Notes under the pieces: model-generated | What the model saw: only the letters and a program-made list of their open reading frames with translations | The model's database searches: none | What the model was told of the DNA's origin: nothing | Assembly (NCBI GenBank): GCA_003648675.1 | Contig: QMPS01000042.1 | Span: 1 to 6,769, forward strand | Direction: 5' to 3' | DNA from: Aquificota bacterium | Lineage (GTDB): Bacteria > Thermosulfidibacterota > Thermosulfidibacteria > Thermosulfidibacterales > B14-G1 | DNA: 6,769 nt | Shown here: positions 1 through 5,567 of the stretch, piece by piece | How positions within the stretch are numbered: the stretch's first letter is position 1 | How the letters are laid out: the number at the start of each line of letters is the position of its first letter | Position numbers and translations under genes: made by a program

Positions 1-1
1 C

Positions 2-652
2 GAAGGAAGGCTTTATCATTTTTCTATGGTCCGTTCTGTAGAGAGGGGTATGGGTATAGTGGGTGAGACCCTTGTCTGGAGAGATGAAAGGGAGGAAATG
101 TTGGAGCTGGAGGCCCTACCTCAGTGGGCCTGCTTACATTTGGACAATGTGGTGGCCACTATGGCCTTAGGCCGGATTTTAGGCCTCTCCATGGAAGGAA
201 TGGCTGCTGCTTTAGGATCCTATGCCCTTCCTCCCCATCGTCTGGAACTGGTGTCGGAGAAGGGGGGAATTCGCTTTTACAACGACTCCAAGGCTACCAA
301 TCCTCCAGCGGTGGCTAGGGCTCTTGCCTTATTGGAGGGTCCTGTGGTGCTCCTGATGGGTGGAAGAAATAAGGGGTTCTGCTTCGATTCCCTCAAGAAT
401 ATTGTTAGGAAGAAGGTTAAGGCCCTGGTGGTTTTTGGGGAGGCTGGGGAGGAGATAGCGAGGGATTTGCGGGGCTTAGGAATCTCCATCTTGAAATGTA
501 GGAGATTGGAGGATGCGGTAGCTCGGGCTCTGGAGGTAGCTAAAAGGGGTGACGACGTGCTTCTCTCTCCGGGGTGCGCCAGTTTTGATGAGTTTTCTTC
601 CTATAAGGAGAGGGGGGACTTTTTCCGAAAAATGGTCCAGAAAGCCTCTTGA
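2..652 (+). CDS. murD: UDP-N-acetylmuramoyl-L-alanine--D-glutamate ligase, C-terminal half (5' partial)
   Basis: The frame is open from base 2 to the TGA at 650-652, giving 216 residues; the N-terminus lies before the window, so the ATG at 26 is probably internal. MurD is the cytoplasmic ATP-dependent ligase that adds D-glutamate to UDP-MurNAc-L-alanine in peptidoglycan precursor synthesis. The piece covers the end of the central ATP-binding domain and the whole C-terminal domain. Family hallmarks are PHRLELV followed by NDSKATN (about bases 236-301), the GGRNKG segment (about 359-376), and SPGCASFDEF with KERGDFF near the end, matching the usual SPACAS...ERG signature. About 216 of a typical 440-450 residues are visible. 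One oddity is that the usual His-Asn pair before the conserved Asn of the central domain reads Leu-His here (134-148). Identification as MurD rather than another Mur ligase is firm from the C-terminal motifs. A ferredoxin gene follows instead of the often-seen ftsW. Confidence 0.95.
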   Translation, partial: EGRLYHFSMVRSVERGMGIVGETLVWRDEREEMLELEALPQWACLHLDNVVATMALGRILGLSMEGMAAALGSYALPPHRLELVSEKGGIRFYNDSKATNPPAVARALALLEGPVVLLMGGRNKGFCFDSLKNIVRKKVKALVVFGEAGEEIARDLRGLGISILKCRRLEDAVARALEVAKRGDDVLLSPGCASFDEFSSYKERGDFFRKMVQKAS

Positions 653-716
653 TTTGTGGGGAGCTTTGTCTAATAACCCTTAACGTAAGTGGTGATTACA
701 ACCCAGGAGGTGGACC

Positions 717-908
717 ATGGCAGTAGTGAGAGTGGATGAGGATCTCTGCACTGGCTGTGGGGTGTGCGCCGATATGTGCCCCGATGTCTTCGAGATGGAG
801 GACGAGTTGGCTAAGGTGAAGGTGGAGGAGGTGGAGGGCGATCTTCTGGAAAGCGTGAAGGAGGCTGCCGAGTCTTGCCCCGTGGAAGCTATCATTGTGG
901 AGGAGTAG
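717..908 (+). CDS. Small [4Fe-4S] ferredoxin
   Basis: A 63-residue acidic protein with one iron-sulfur binding loop, expected to be a soluble cytoplasmic low-potential electron carrier. Cysteines at 11, 14 and 17 (CTGCGVC) and Cys54 followed by Pro55 match the four cluster ligands of single-cluster ferredoxins of the Thermotoga/Desulfovibrio type. Cys21-Pro22 sits where these proteins carry a fifth cysteine that often forms a disulfide with another cysteine in the helix before the last ligand; no such partner exists here. The start is secure: AGGAGG at 705-710 lies 6 bases before the ATG. A promoter may lie in the 64-base gap after murD (TTGATT at 649-654 and TAATAA at 671-676, 16 apart), but the match is weak. 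Two hairpins follow the gene. Its redox partner cannot be told from this window. Confidence 0.95.
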   Translation: MAVVRVDEDLCTGCGVCADMCPDVFEMEDELAKVKVEEVEGDLLESVKEAAESCPVEAIIVEE

Positions 909-945
909 AGGGTCGGTGGAAAGCTCTTGGAAAGGTTTGTCCTTT

Positions 946-968
946 TCCCCCTAGGTTTTCTAGGGGGA
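946..968 (+). other. Perfect inverted repeat (hairpin) downstream of ferredoxin gene
   Basis: TCCCCCTAG (946-954) pairs perfectly with CTAGGGGGA (960-968) around the five-base loop GTTTT. No T-tract follows, so it is not by itself a classical intrinsic terminator. It may protect the 3' end of the ferredoxin mRNA or act together with the next hairpin. The pairing is seen directly; the role is inference. Confidence 0.6.
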
Positions 969-975
969 CGGGAAA

Positions 976-1023
976 GAGAGAGGGGTTCCTTGGTGAGCGA
1001 GGGGCCCCTCTCTTGTGGTTTTT
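976..1023 (+). terminator. Probable intrinsic terminator after the ferredoxin gene
   Basis: GAGAGAGGGG (976-985) pairs with CCCCTCTCTT (1005-1014) as nine Watson-Crick pairs plus a closing G-U, with a 19-base loop. Five T residues (1019-1023) follow after a short GTGG spacer. The gap between stem and T-tract makes it less than ideal, but its position between the ferredoxin stop and pcnB fits transcription termination or attenuation. Confidence 0.6.
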
Positions 1024-1047
1024 CTCCTTATTTAATCGGTAGGTTTG

Positions 1048-1053
1048 AAGGAA
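1048..1053 (+). promoter_or_regulatory. Shine-Dalgarno-like site deciding the pcnB start
   Basis: AAGGAA lies six bases before an in-frame GTG at 1060-1062. The upstream in-frame TTG at 1045 has only TAGG almost touching it, and the ATGs at 1075 and 1081 have no well-placed purine-rich site. A TTTAAT at 1031-1036 resembles a -10 box and would put the transcript start near 1043, which also disfavours the TTG. Confidence 0.4.
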
Positions 1054-1059
1054 GCTGGG

Positions 1060-2331
1060 GTGCCTCCGGGTTGGATGGTCATGCCAGGTAAAGAATGCAC
1101 CTACCCTGAAGGGGCTTCTTGGGTCTCTTATCCCAGGATTATACCTCGTTCTGAACACTCCCTGTCCCGGAAGGAGGTGTGGCCTGAGGCCCTCAAAGTG
1201 ATCCGACGTCTGTCTAAATTTGGCTATACAGCCTATTTGGTGGGAGGGGGAGTCAGGGACCTTTTGTTGGGCAGGAGGCCTAAAGATTTCGATGTGGCTA
1301 CTGATGCTACTCCCGAGGAGGTGAGAAAGCTCTTCGGCAATAGTCGGATCATTGGTCGTAGATTCCGCCTGGTCCATGTCTATTTCAAGGGAGGCAGGAT
1401 AGTGGAGGTTTCCACCTTCAGAAGGGCGCCCGAGCCCCATGAGCTGGAATCTATGGAGGACCCCAGGATGGCTAACAACTTCTTCGGTTCTCCCCATCAG
1501 GACGTGATGAGGAGGGACTTCACCATTAACGCCCTTTTCTACAATCCTGGGGATTTCACGGTCATAGACTACGTGGGTGGATGGGACGATCTCCGTCGCA
1601 GGGTCATAAGGTCCATAGGGGAGCCGCGGGCGAGGTTTGCTGAGGATCCTGTGAGGATGACCAGGGCGGTGGAGTTCGCCAGCCGTTTGGGTTTTACCCT
1701 TCATTCCCAGGTGGAGGAGGCTATTAGGGAGGAAGGATGGAGGATATCCCGAGCCTCGCCGGAACGCCTGAAGGAGGAGGTGCTGGGTATCCTTCTCAGT
1801 GGAGCATCGGGCAGGGCGGTGAAGCTCATGGCTGAATTGGGGCTTTTTCAGCATCTCTTTCCTCATTCTAGTGAGGTGATCTTGCCCTACCTTCAGGATG
1901 TGGTGAATCTTCTGGTGAAGGCTGATGGTTCTCTTAACCGAGAGGCTCCCCATGCTCCTGCCCAGTTCCTTTCCCTTCTTTTCCTGCCTAGGATCAAGGC
2001 AGCCAAACCCTTTGGTGGTAGGGTTACCCTGGGGGAGGTGATGGAAGAGGTCTTTGTGGTTACAGAGTTCCTCAGGGAAGATTTGCCACTGCCTGCCCAT
2101 CTTCTCCACTCCACTAGGGAACTCCTTCTGGGTCTGTGGAGGGTGGTTAAGGGCCCCAGGGCCCGGGGGGCCAGGCGTTTTAGGGAGAGAAACTATTTCC
2201 GGGCTGCTCTGGATCTTTTCAAAGTGGACACCTTAGCTTTCAAAGAGGACAGGTCCCTGTTGGAACCCTGGATGGAGGAGGTGCGTAGAAGGAGGAAGCC
2301 TCCATACAGAAACCACCCTCGGCGTCGTTGA
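1060..2331 (+). CDS. pcnB: Poly(A) polymerase I (PcnB-type nucleotidyltransferase)
   Basis: A 423-residue cytoplasmic enzyme of the class II tRNA nucleotidyltransferase/poly(A) polymerase superfamily, expected to add 3' poly(A) tails that promote RNA decay. From the GTG start: the IPRSEHSLSR lead-in seen in E. coli PcnB (about 28-37), GGGVRD (62-67), catalytic DFD (76-78), then IIGRRFRLVHV (97-107), the segment that marks poly(A) polymerases rather than CCA-adding enzymes. RRDFTINAL (151-159) and SPERLKEE (about 233-240) follow, then LFQHLFP (262-268) and RNYFRAALDLF (377-387) as in the PcnB C-terminal region. The tail from about 409 is rich in arginine, as in other PcnB proteins, and probably binds RNA. 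There is no HD domain. Alternative starts are TTG 1045 (428 residues) and ATG 1075 (418). It is followed 34 bases later by ribF in the same direction, probably in one operon. A CCA-adding role is the main alternative. Confidence 0.9.
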   Translation: MPPGWMVMPGKECTYPEGASWVSYPRIIPRSEHSLSRKEVWPEALKVIRRLSKFGYTAYLVGGGVRDLLLGRRPKDFDVATDATPEEVRKLFGNSRIIGRRFRLVHVYFKGGRIVEVSTFRRAPEPHELESMEDPRMANNFFGSPHQDVMRRDFTINALFYNPGDFTVIDYVGGWDDLRRRVIRSIGEPRARFAEDPVRMTRAVEFASRLGFTLHSQVEEAIREEGWRISRASPERLKEEVLGILLSGASGRAVKLMAELGLFQHLFPHSSEVILPYLQDVVNLLVKADGSLNREAPHAPAQFLSLLFLPRIKAAKPFGGRVTLGEVMEEVFVVTEFLREDLPLPAHLLHSTRELLLGLWRVVKGPRARGARRFRERNYFRAALDLFKVDTLAFKEDRSLLEPWMEEVRRRRKPPYRNHPRRR

Positions 2332-2365
2332 CCCCTGAGGTGGCCTAGGTGTAGAAAGATGGGCC

Positions 2366-3346
2366 ATGAGGTTTCTTCTGGTTCACTACGATGAGTTTGC
2401 CAGGCCCTTGGTGTCCTCTTCGGTGGTGACCCTGGGCAACTTCGACGGGGTCCATCTGGGCCACCGGGAGATTTTTAGAAGGGTGACCGGGAGAGCTAAG
2501 GAGCTGGAGTTGCCTTCGGTTGCCCTCTCTTTCTATCCTCATCCCCTCAAAGTACTGAGACCCGATGAGGCCCCCCTGATGCTCCTTCCTGTGAAAGAAA
2601 AGGTGAGGCTACTCGAGTCTGTGGGGTTGGATCATTTCCTCTGTATCCATTTCACTCGGACTTTTGCATCTTTGGAGGCGAAGGATTTTGTGGAAGATGT
2701 ATTGGTGAGGGGGCTTAATGCTAAAGAAATTTTCGTGGGGAAGGACTACCGTTTTGGTAGAGGTAGAAAAGGGAACGTGAACTATCTGGCAGAGTTGGGA
2801 CAGAAATTTGGCTTCTGTGTCAGGGTGGTGGATCCTGTGGTTGTGGATGGTATTCTAGTTAGCAGTACTAGGATCAGAAGGATGCTTTTAGAAGGTAGGG
2901 TAACTGAGGCTATGAAGTTCCTGGGCAGGCCGTACAAGCTTCTAGGGAAGGTGGTTAGAGGAGTGGGTAGAGGGAGAAGTTTGGGTTTTCCTACTGCTAA
3001 TGTTGAGCCGGAGAACGAGTTGGTACCAAGGAACGGGGTGTATTCTGTGGCCGTTGAAGTGGAAAATATGACACATCCCGGTGTGGTGAATGTTGGTTTT
3101 AATCCTACCTTTGGAGATGATGAGAGAGTGAAAGTGGAGGTACATATAATTGACTTTTTTGGCGACTTGTATAATAAAGAAATTGGTGTTCTTTTTTTGA
3201 AAAGGATGAGGGGTGAAGTTAAATTTCCTTCTCCCCAATCTTTGGTGAAACAGATAAGAGAGGACGTGGAGGAGGCCAAGAGGATATGGCAAGAGTTCTT
3301 CTTAAAATCCGGGGGGTTCTCTTTCCTATCCTCTTGGTCTTTCTAG
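2366..3346 (+). CDS. ribF: Bifunctional riboflavin kinase / FAD synthetase
   Basis: A 326-residue cytoplasmic enzyme converting riboflavin to FMN and FMN to FAD. The N-terminal adenylyltransferase domain shows GNFDGVHLGH (24-33), FYPHP (56-60), VGKDYRFGRGRKGN (124-137) and SSTRIRR (166-172). The C-terminal kinase domain shows GRGRSLGFPTAN (201-212), NVGFNPTFG (242-250) and the EVHI segment with the likely catalytic Glu258. ATG 2366 is the only usable start after the in-frame stop at 2336-2338, though its ribosome binding site is poor, so coupling to pcnB is possible. Family members usually end soon after the FPSxxxLxxQIxxD helix (about 287-300). Here roughly 15-20 extra residues follow, ending in a hydrophobic, aromatic tail. 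This tail overlaps the start of the amidase gene by 61 bases in another frame. Bases 3121-3240 are clearly AT-richer (about 35% GC by count) than neighbouring genes. Confidence 0.96.
   Translation: MRFLLVHYDEFARPLVSSSVVTLGNFDGVHLGHREIFRRVTGRAKELELPSVALSFYPHPLKVLRPDEAPLMLLPVKEKVRLLESVGLDHFLCIHFTRTFASLEAKDFVEDVLVRGLNAKEIFVGKDYRFGRGRKGNVNYLAELGQKFGFCVRVVDPVVVDGILVSSTRIRRMLLEGRVTEAMKFLGRPYKLLGKVVRGVGRGRSLGFPTANVEPENELVPRNGVYSVAVEVENMTHPGVVNVGFNPTFGDDERVKVEVHIIDFFGDLYNKEIGVLFLKRMRGEVKFPSPQSLVKQIREDVEEAKRIWQEFFLKSGGFSFLSSWSF
3150..3175 (+). promoter_or_regulatory. Possible internal promoter in ribF for the amidase gene
   Basis: TTGACT (3150-3155) and a perfect TATAAT (3170-3175) lie in an AT-rich island about 110 bases before the amidase start. 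The spacing is only 14 bases, shorter than the usual 16-18, which is the main argument against it. The DNA also codes for RibF residues (IIDFFGDLYNK), where AT-rich codons were used although other codons were available. Confidence 0.25.
3270..3275 (+). promoter_or_regulatory. Ribosome binding site of the amidase gene, inside ribF
   Basis: AGGAGG, ten bases before ATG 3286, is part of a GGAGGAGG run (3268-3275) within the ribF coding sequence. Together with the signal peptide that begins right at this ATG, it supports the overlapping start. Confidence 0.55.
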
Positions 3347-4797
3347 CCTTTCCCCTGAGTTCCGTTTCTGCCAAGTCCTCTCCTAAGGCTCGTCTTCCCT
3401 GGCTGAAGGGTGTCCGTTACTGGACGGCTCCAGATCATACCAGGGTGGTTTTAGATGTGACTGGTCCCGGAAAGACCAAAGTATTCAAACTGTCCCGGCC
3501 CACCAGGATCGTGGTGGACATTGAAGGTATGAGGGTCAAGGCTCCGGGGATGGAGAGGGTGGGGGATGGGGTAGTGAAGGAGGTCCGCTGGGCTCCTAAA
3601 GGAAGAGGGGTCCGGGTGGTTTTGGTTATTGAAGGGGACTTGGAGCATCGCTTCTTCTATTTGAAGCCTTTCATGGGAAGAACGGCCCGTTATGTGGTGG
3701 ACGTCAAGAAACCCGAGAAGGTGGTGGTCCGAGAGAAGCGCCAAAGGGAAGAGGCTGCCGCCAAGGAGAAGAAGGAGCGGCATTTTATCATTGTGATAGA
3801 TCCTGGTCATGGAGGTGACGATCCTGGAGCCATCCACAACGGCATAGTGGAAAAGCGGGTAGTCTTCTCTATAGCTAAAAAGCTGGCCAATCTCCTCAAC
3901 TCCACTACCGGATTCAGGGCTTATCTCACCAGGAAGGGGGACTACTACTTGCCTTTAAGGAAGAGAGTGGAGATCGCCCACGACTACAAGGCCGATCTTT
4001 TCATAAGCATCCACTGTAACGCCGCTCCCAATCGTAGGGCTAGAGGGGCCATGGTCTTTGCCCTCTCCAATAAGGGTGCCACTGACAACGTTTCCAGGAT
4101 GCTGGCCCGGATAGAAAACACCGCCGACATGATGGAGGTGGAGTTCACTAAGAAGCGAGAGGTGAACTATATCCTTCTGGACTTGGCTCAGGACTACTCC
4201 CGGGTGGAGAGCGAAAAGTTTGCCCGCTTGGCTCTGAGGAGCTTGGTGAGGTTCACGGGCATGCCTTGGGGTGGGGTGAAGAAGGCCAGATTCACAGTCT
4301 TGAAGAACCCTGGCATACCGTCGGTTTTGGTGGAGGTGGGCTTTCTCACTAATCGCAGGGAGGCTAGACTCTTGAGGTCTGGCCTCTTCCAGACCAGGGT
4401 AGCTATAGCCCTCGCTGATGCCGTCGAGGATTATTTCAAAGACAAGATGAAGCCCCCCTCTCCCGAAGTGATGATGGCTAGGGCCCAGGTGGGGAAATCC
4501 AGGGGAGGAGAGGTCTCCTCAAAGCCCGTCGTTGCTAGACCTTCTGAGGGTAAGGCGAAGGTGGCTTCTGGGGTTGGAGGGCCACGGGTTTCCACTAAGA
4601 GAACTGGGACCCGCCAGAGAGTGGCCCATCGGAGATGGGTGATTCATGTGGTGAGGAAGGGAGATACTCTGTGGGAGATCTCCCGGAAGTACGGGGTGAA
4701 GATCAGGACCATTCTGGTGGCCAACGGCCTGAGAAAGCCCACCATCTATCCCGGCCAGCGCCTGGTTCTCCCTATCGCCCGGATCACCACTCTGTGA
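3286..4797 (+). CDS. Exported N-acetylmuramoyl-L-alanine amidase (AMIN, Amidase_3, LysM)
   Basis: A 503-residue periplasmic zinc enzyme that cuts the amide bond between MurNAc and the stem peptide, a reaction used to split daughter cells. A Sec signal peptide has a basic start (MARVLLKIR), a hydrophobic core and VSA at 27-29 as probable cleavage site. An AMIN-like domain spans about 42-141 and should direct it to septal peptidoglycan. A charged Lys/Glu linker (about 144-165) follows. The Amidase_3 domain (about 167-385) carries zinc ligands His175 (DPGHGG), Glu189 (VEK) and His243 (SIHCNA), and catalytic Glu350 (VEVGF). A stretch around 277-310, including ILLDLAQDYSRVES, resembles the blocking helix of E. 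coli AmiB/AmiC. A Pro/Ser/Lys/Gly linker leads to one C-terminal LysM domain (about 452-496). This layout matches AmiB-type amidases of some gammaproteobacteria. It starts inside ribF and converges on radC. I leave the symbol empty because amiA/B/C naming is not reliable here. Confidence 0.93.
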   Translation: MARVLLKIRGVLFPILLVFLAFPLSSVSAKSSPKARLPWLKGVRYWTAPDHTRVVLDVTGPGKTKVFKLSRPTRIVVDIEGMRVKAPGMERVGDGVVKEVRWAPKGRGVRVVLVIEGDLEHRFFYLKPFMGRTARYVVDVKKPEKVVVREKRQREEAAAKEKKERHFIIVIDPGHGGDDPGAIHNGIVEKRVVFSIAKKLANLLNSTTGFRAYLTRKGDYYLPLRKRVEIAHDYKADLFISIHCNAAPNRRARGAMVFALSNKGATDNVSRMLARIENTADMMEVEFTKKREVNYILLDLAQDYSRVESEKFARLALRSLVRFTGMPWGGVKKARFTVLKNPGIPSVLVEVGFLTNRREARLLRSGLFQTRVAIALADAVEDYFKDKMKPPSPEVMMARAQVGKSRGGEVSSKPVVARPSEGKAKVASGVGGPRVSTKRTGTRQRVAHRRWVIHVVRKGDTLWEISRKYGVKIRTILVANGLRKPTIYPGQRLVLPIARITTL

Positions 4798-4806
4798 CGA
4801 CCATTC

Positions 4807-5487
4807 CTACAGCACTCCCTGTTCCTTCAGGCTCACGTAGCCTTTGTCTCCGATGACGATGTGGTCTAAAAGCTCCATGTCCATGAGGCGGCAGGCCTCT
4901 TTCACCCGGGCGGTGATCTCCAGGTCTCCAGGGCTGGGTTCGGGATCTCCCGAGGGGTGGTTGTGGGCCAAGATGATACCCGCTGCGTTGCACAACAGAG
5001 CAGGACGGATGACTTCTCGGGGCTGAAGGGGACTGGAATTTAGGCCGCCTATACTTACCACCTCTTCCCTAATGAGCCTGTTCTTCACGTCCAGATAGAG
5101 GGCCCTCACGTGTTCTTTGGAGAGATAGGCCATGCCCTTGAGATACTCGTGGACCTGGCCAGGGGTCCTGAAGTACACCTCTTTGCCCTTCTGGAATAGG
5201 CGCCGCCCCAGCTCCATGGCGGCTATGAACTGGCAGGCGTGAACGGTGCCCAGATTGTATAGGGTCTTCACCTTTTCCACGGTGAGCTCCTGTTCCAGAA
5301 AGGCGGGGTGATACTGTTCCATGATCCTGTGGGCCATCTCCAAGACCCCTTCTTTCCTGGTGCCCCGGGAGAGAATAATGGCCAGGAGTTCGTAGTTTCT
5401 GAGAGCCCCAGGACCGTGGTTGATAAGTTTCTCCCTGGGCTTCTCATCTGTTGATAGGTCTTTTATCCTCAGCACGTATTGGTCCAT
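4807..5487 (-). CDS. radC: RadC/UPF0758 family JAMM-motif protein
   Basis: A 226-residue, full-length member of the family. The N-terminal part starts with the typical IKDLSTDEKPREKL segment (8-21) and continues with a helix-hairpin-helix-like region (about 28-95, including NYELLAIILSRGTR and LYNLG). The C-terminal MPN/JAMM domain shows SIGGLNSS (145-152), the metal-binding motif HNHPSGDPEPSPGD (175-188; His175, His177, Asp188), and ends DHIVIGDKGYVSLKEQGVL. The family was named for a DNA-repair mutant, but the repair link is disputed and its biochemical role is unsettled. The start at 5487 is supported by AAGGGGA seven bases upstream on the minus strand. Its stop lies 9 bases from the stop of the convergent amidase gene. 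The porin-like gene lies 80 bases upstream in the same direction, so the two may be co-transcribed. Confidence 0.96.
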   Translation of the reverse strand: MDQYVLRIKDLSTDEKPREKLINHGPGALRNYELLAIILSRGTRKEGVLEMAHRIMEQYHPAFLEQELTVEKVKTLYNLGTVHACQFIAAMELGRRLFQKGKEVYFRTPGQVHEYLKGMAYLSKEHVRALYLDVKNRLIREEVVSIGGLNSSPLQPREVIRPALLCNAAGIILAHNHPSGDPEPSPGDLEITARVKEACRLMDMELLDHIVIGDKGYVSLKEQGVL

Positions 5488-5518
5488 GGTACCATCCCCT
5501 TCAAAAGTGCTGATTCAC

Positions 5519-5546
5519 TTTATCCCATGGGGGTGGAAAAGGGCAA
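5519..5546 (-). promoter_or_regulatory. Candidate radC promoter
   Basis: On the minus strand TTGCCC (5541-5546) and GATAAA (5519-5524) are 16 bases apart, each matching four of six consensus bases. They would start a transcript near 5512, just ahead of the radC ribosome binding site. The match is modest, and the -35 box overlaps the possible terminator stem of the upstream gene. Confidence 0.25.
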
Positions 5547-5560
5547 AGGGGGAAATGCCC
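5537..5560 (-). terminator. Possible weak terminator after the porin-like gene
   Basis: Read on the minus strand, GGGCA (5556-5560) pairs with TGCCC (5541-5545) around a ten-base loop and is followed directly by TTTT (5537-5540). A competing GGGG/CCCC hairpin with a CATTT loop is also possible. The stem is short, so termination is probably partial at best. Confidence 0.3.
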
Positions 5561-5567
5561 CAGAGGC

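Noticed and set aside
892..2109. Long open frame (405 codons) on the minus strand opposite pcnB
   Set aside because: Its product is rich in His, Pro, Arg and Ser with no recognisable motif, it covers the two hairpins and lies opposite strongly conserved PcnB motifs. It is best explained as a shadow of the plus-strand codon usage.
3150..3200. Frameshift in ribF at the T6 and T7 runs
   Set aside because: The RibF frame stays intact across both runs, with family-like sequence on each side (EVHIIDFFGDLY, then LKRMRGEVKFPSPQSL), so no shift is needed.
2782..3279. Minus-strand open frame (165 codons) opposite ribF
   Set aside because: Ser/Thr/Leu/Pro-rich, low-complexity product with no family features, opposite the conserved riboflavin kinase domain; a shadow.
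3451..3837. Minus-strand open frame (128 codons) opposite the amidase AMIN region
   Set aside because: No motif or ribosome binding site that I can see, and it lies opposite conserved coding sequence.
5469..5495. Eight-codon reading frame on the minus strand starting at ATG 5495 and overlapping the radC start
   Set aside because: The purine-rich ribosome site directly abuts this ATG, leaving no spacing for initiation, whereas its distance to the radC ATG at 5487 is normal. A regulatory leader peptide is not supported.
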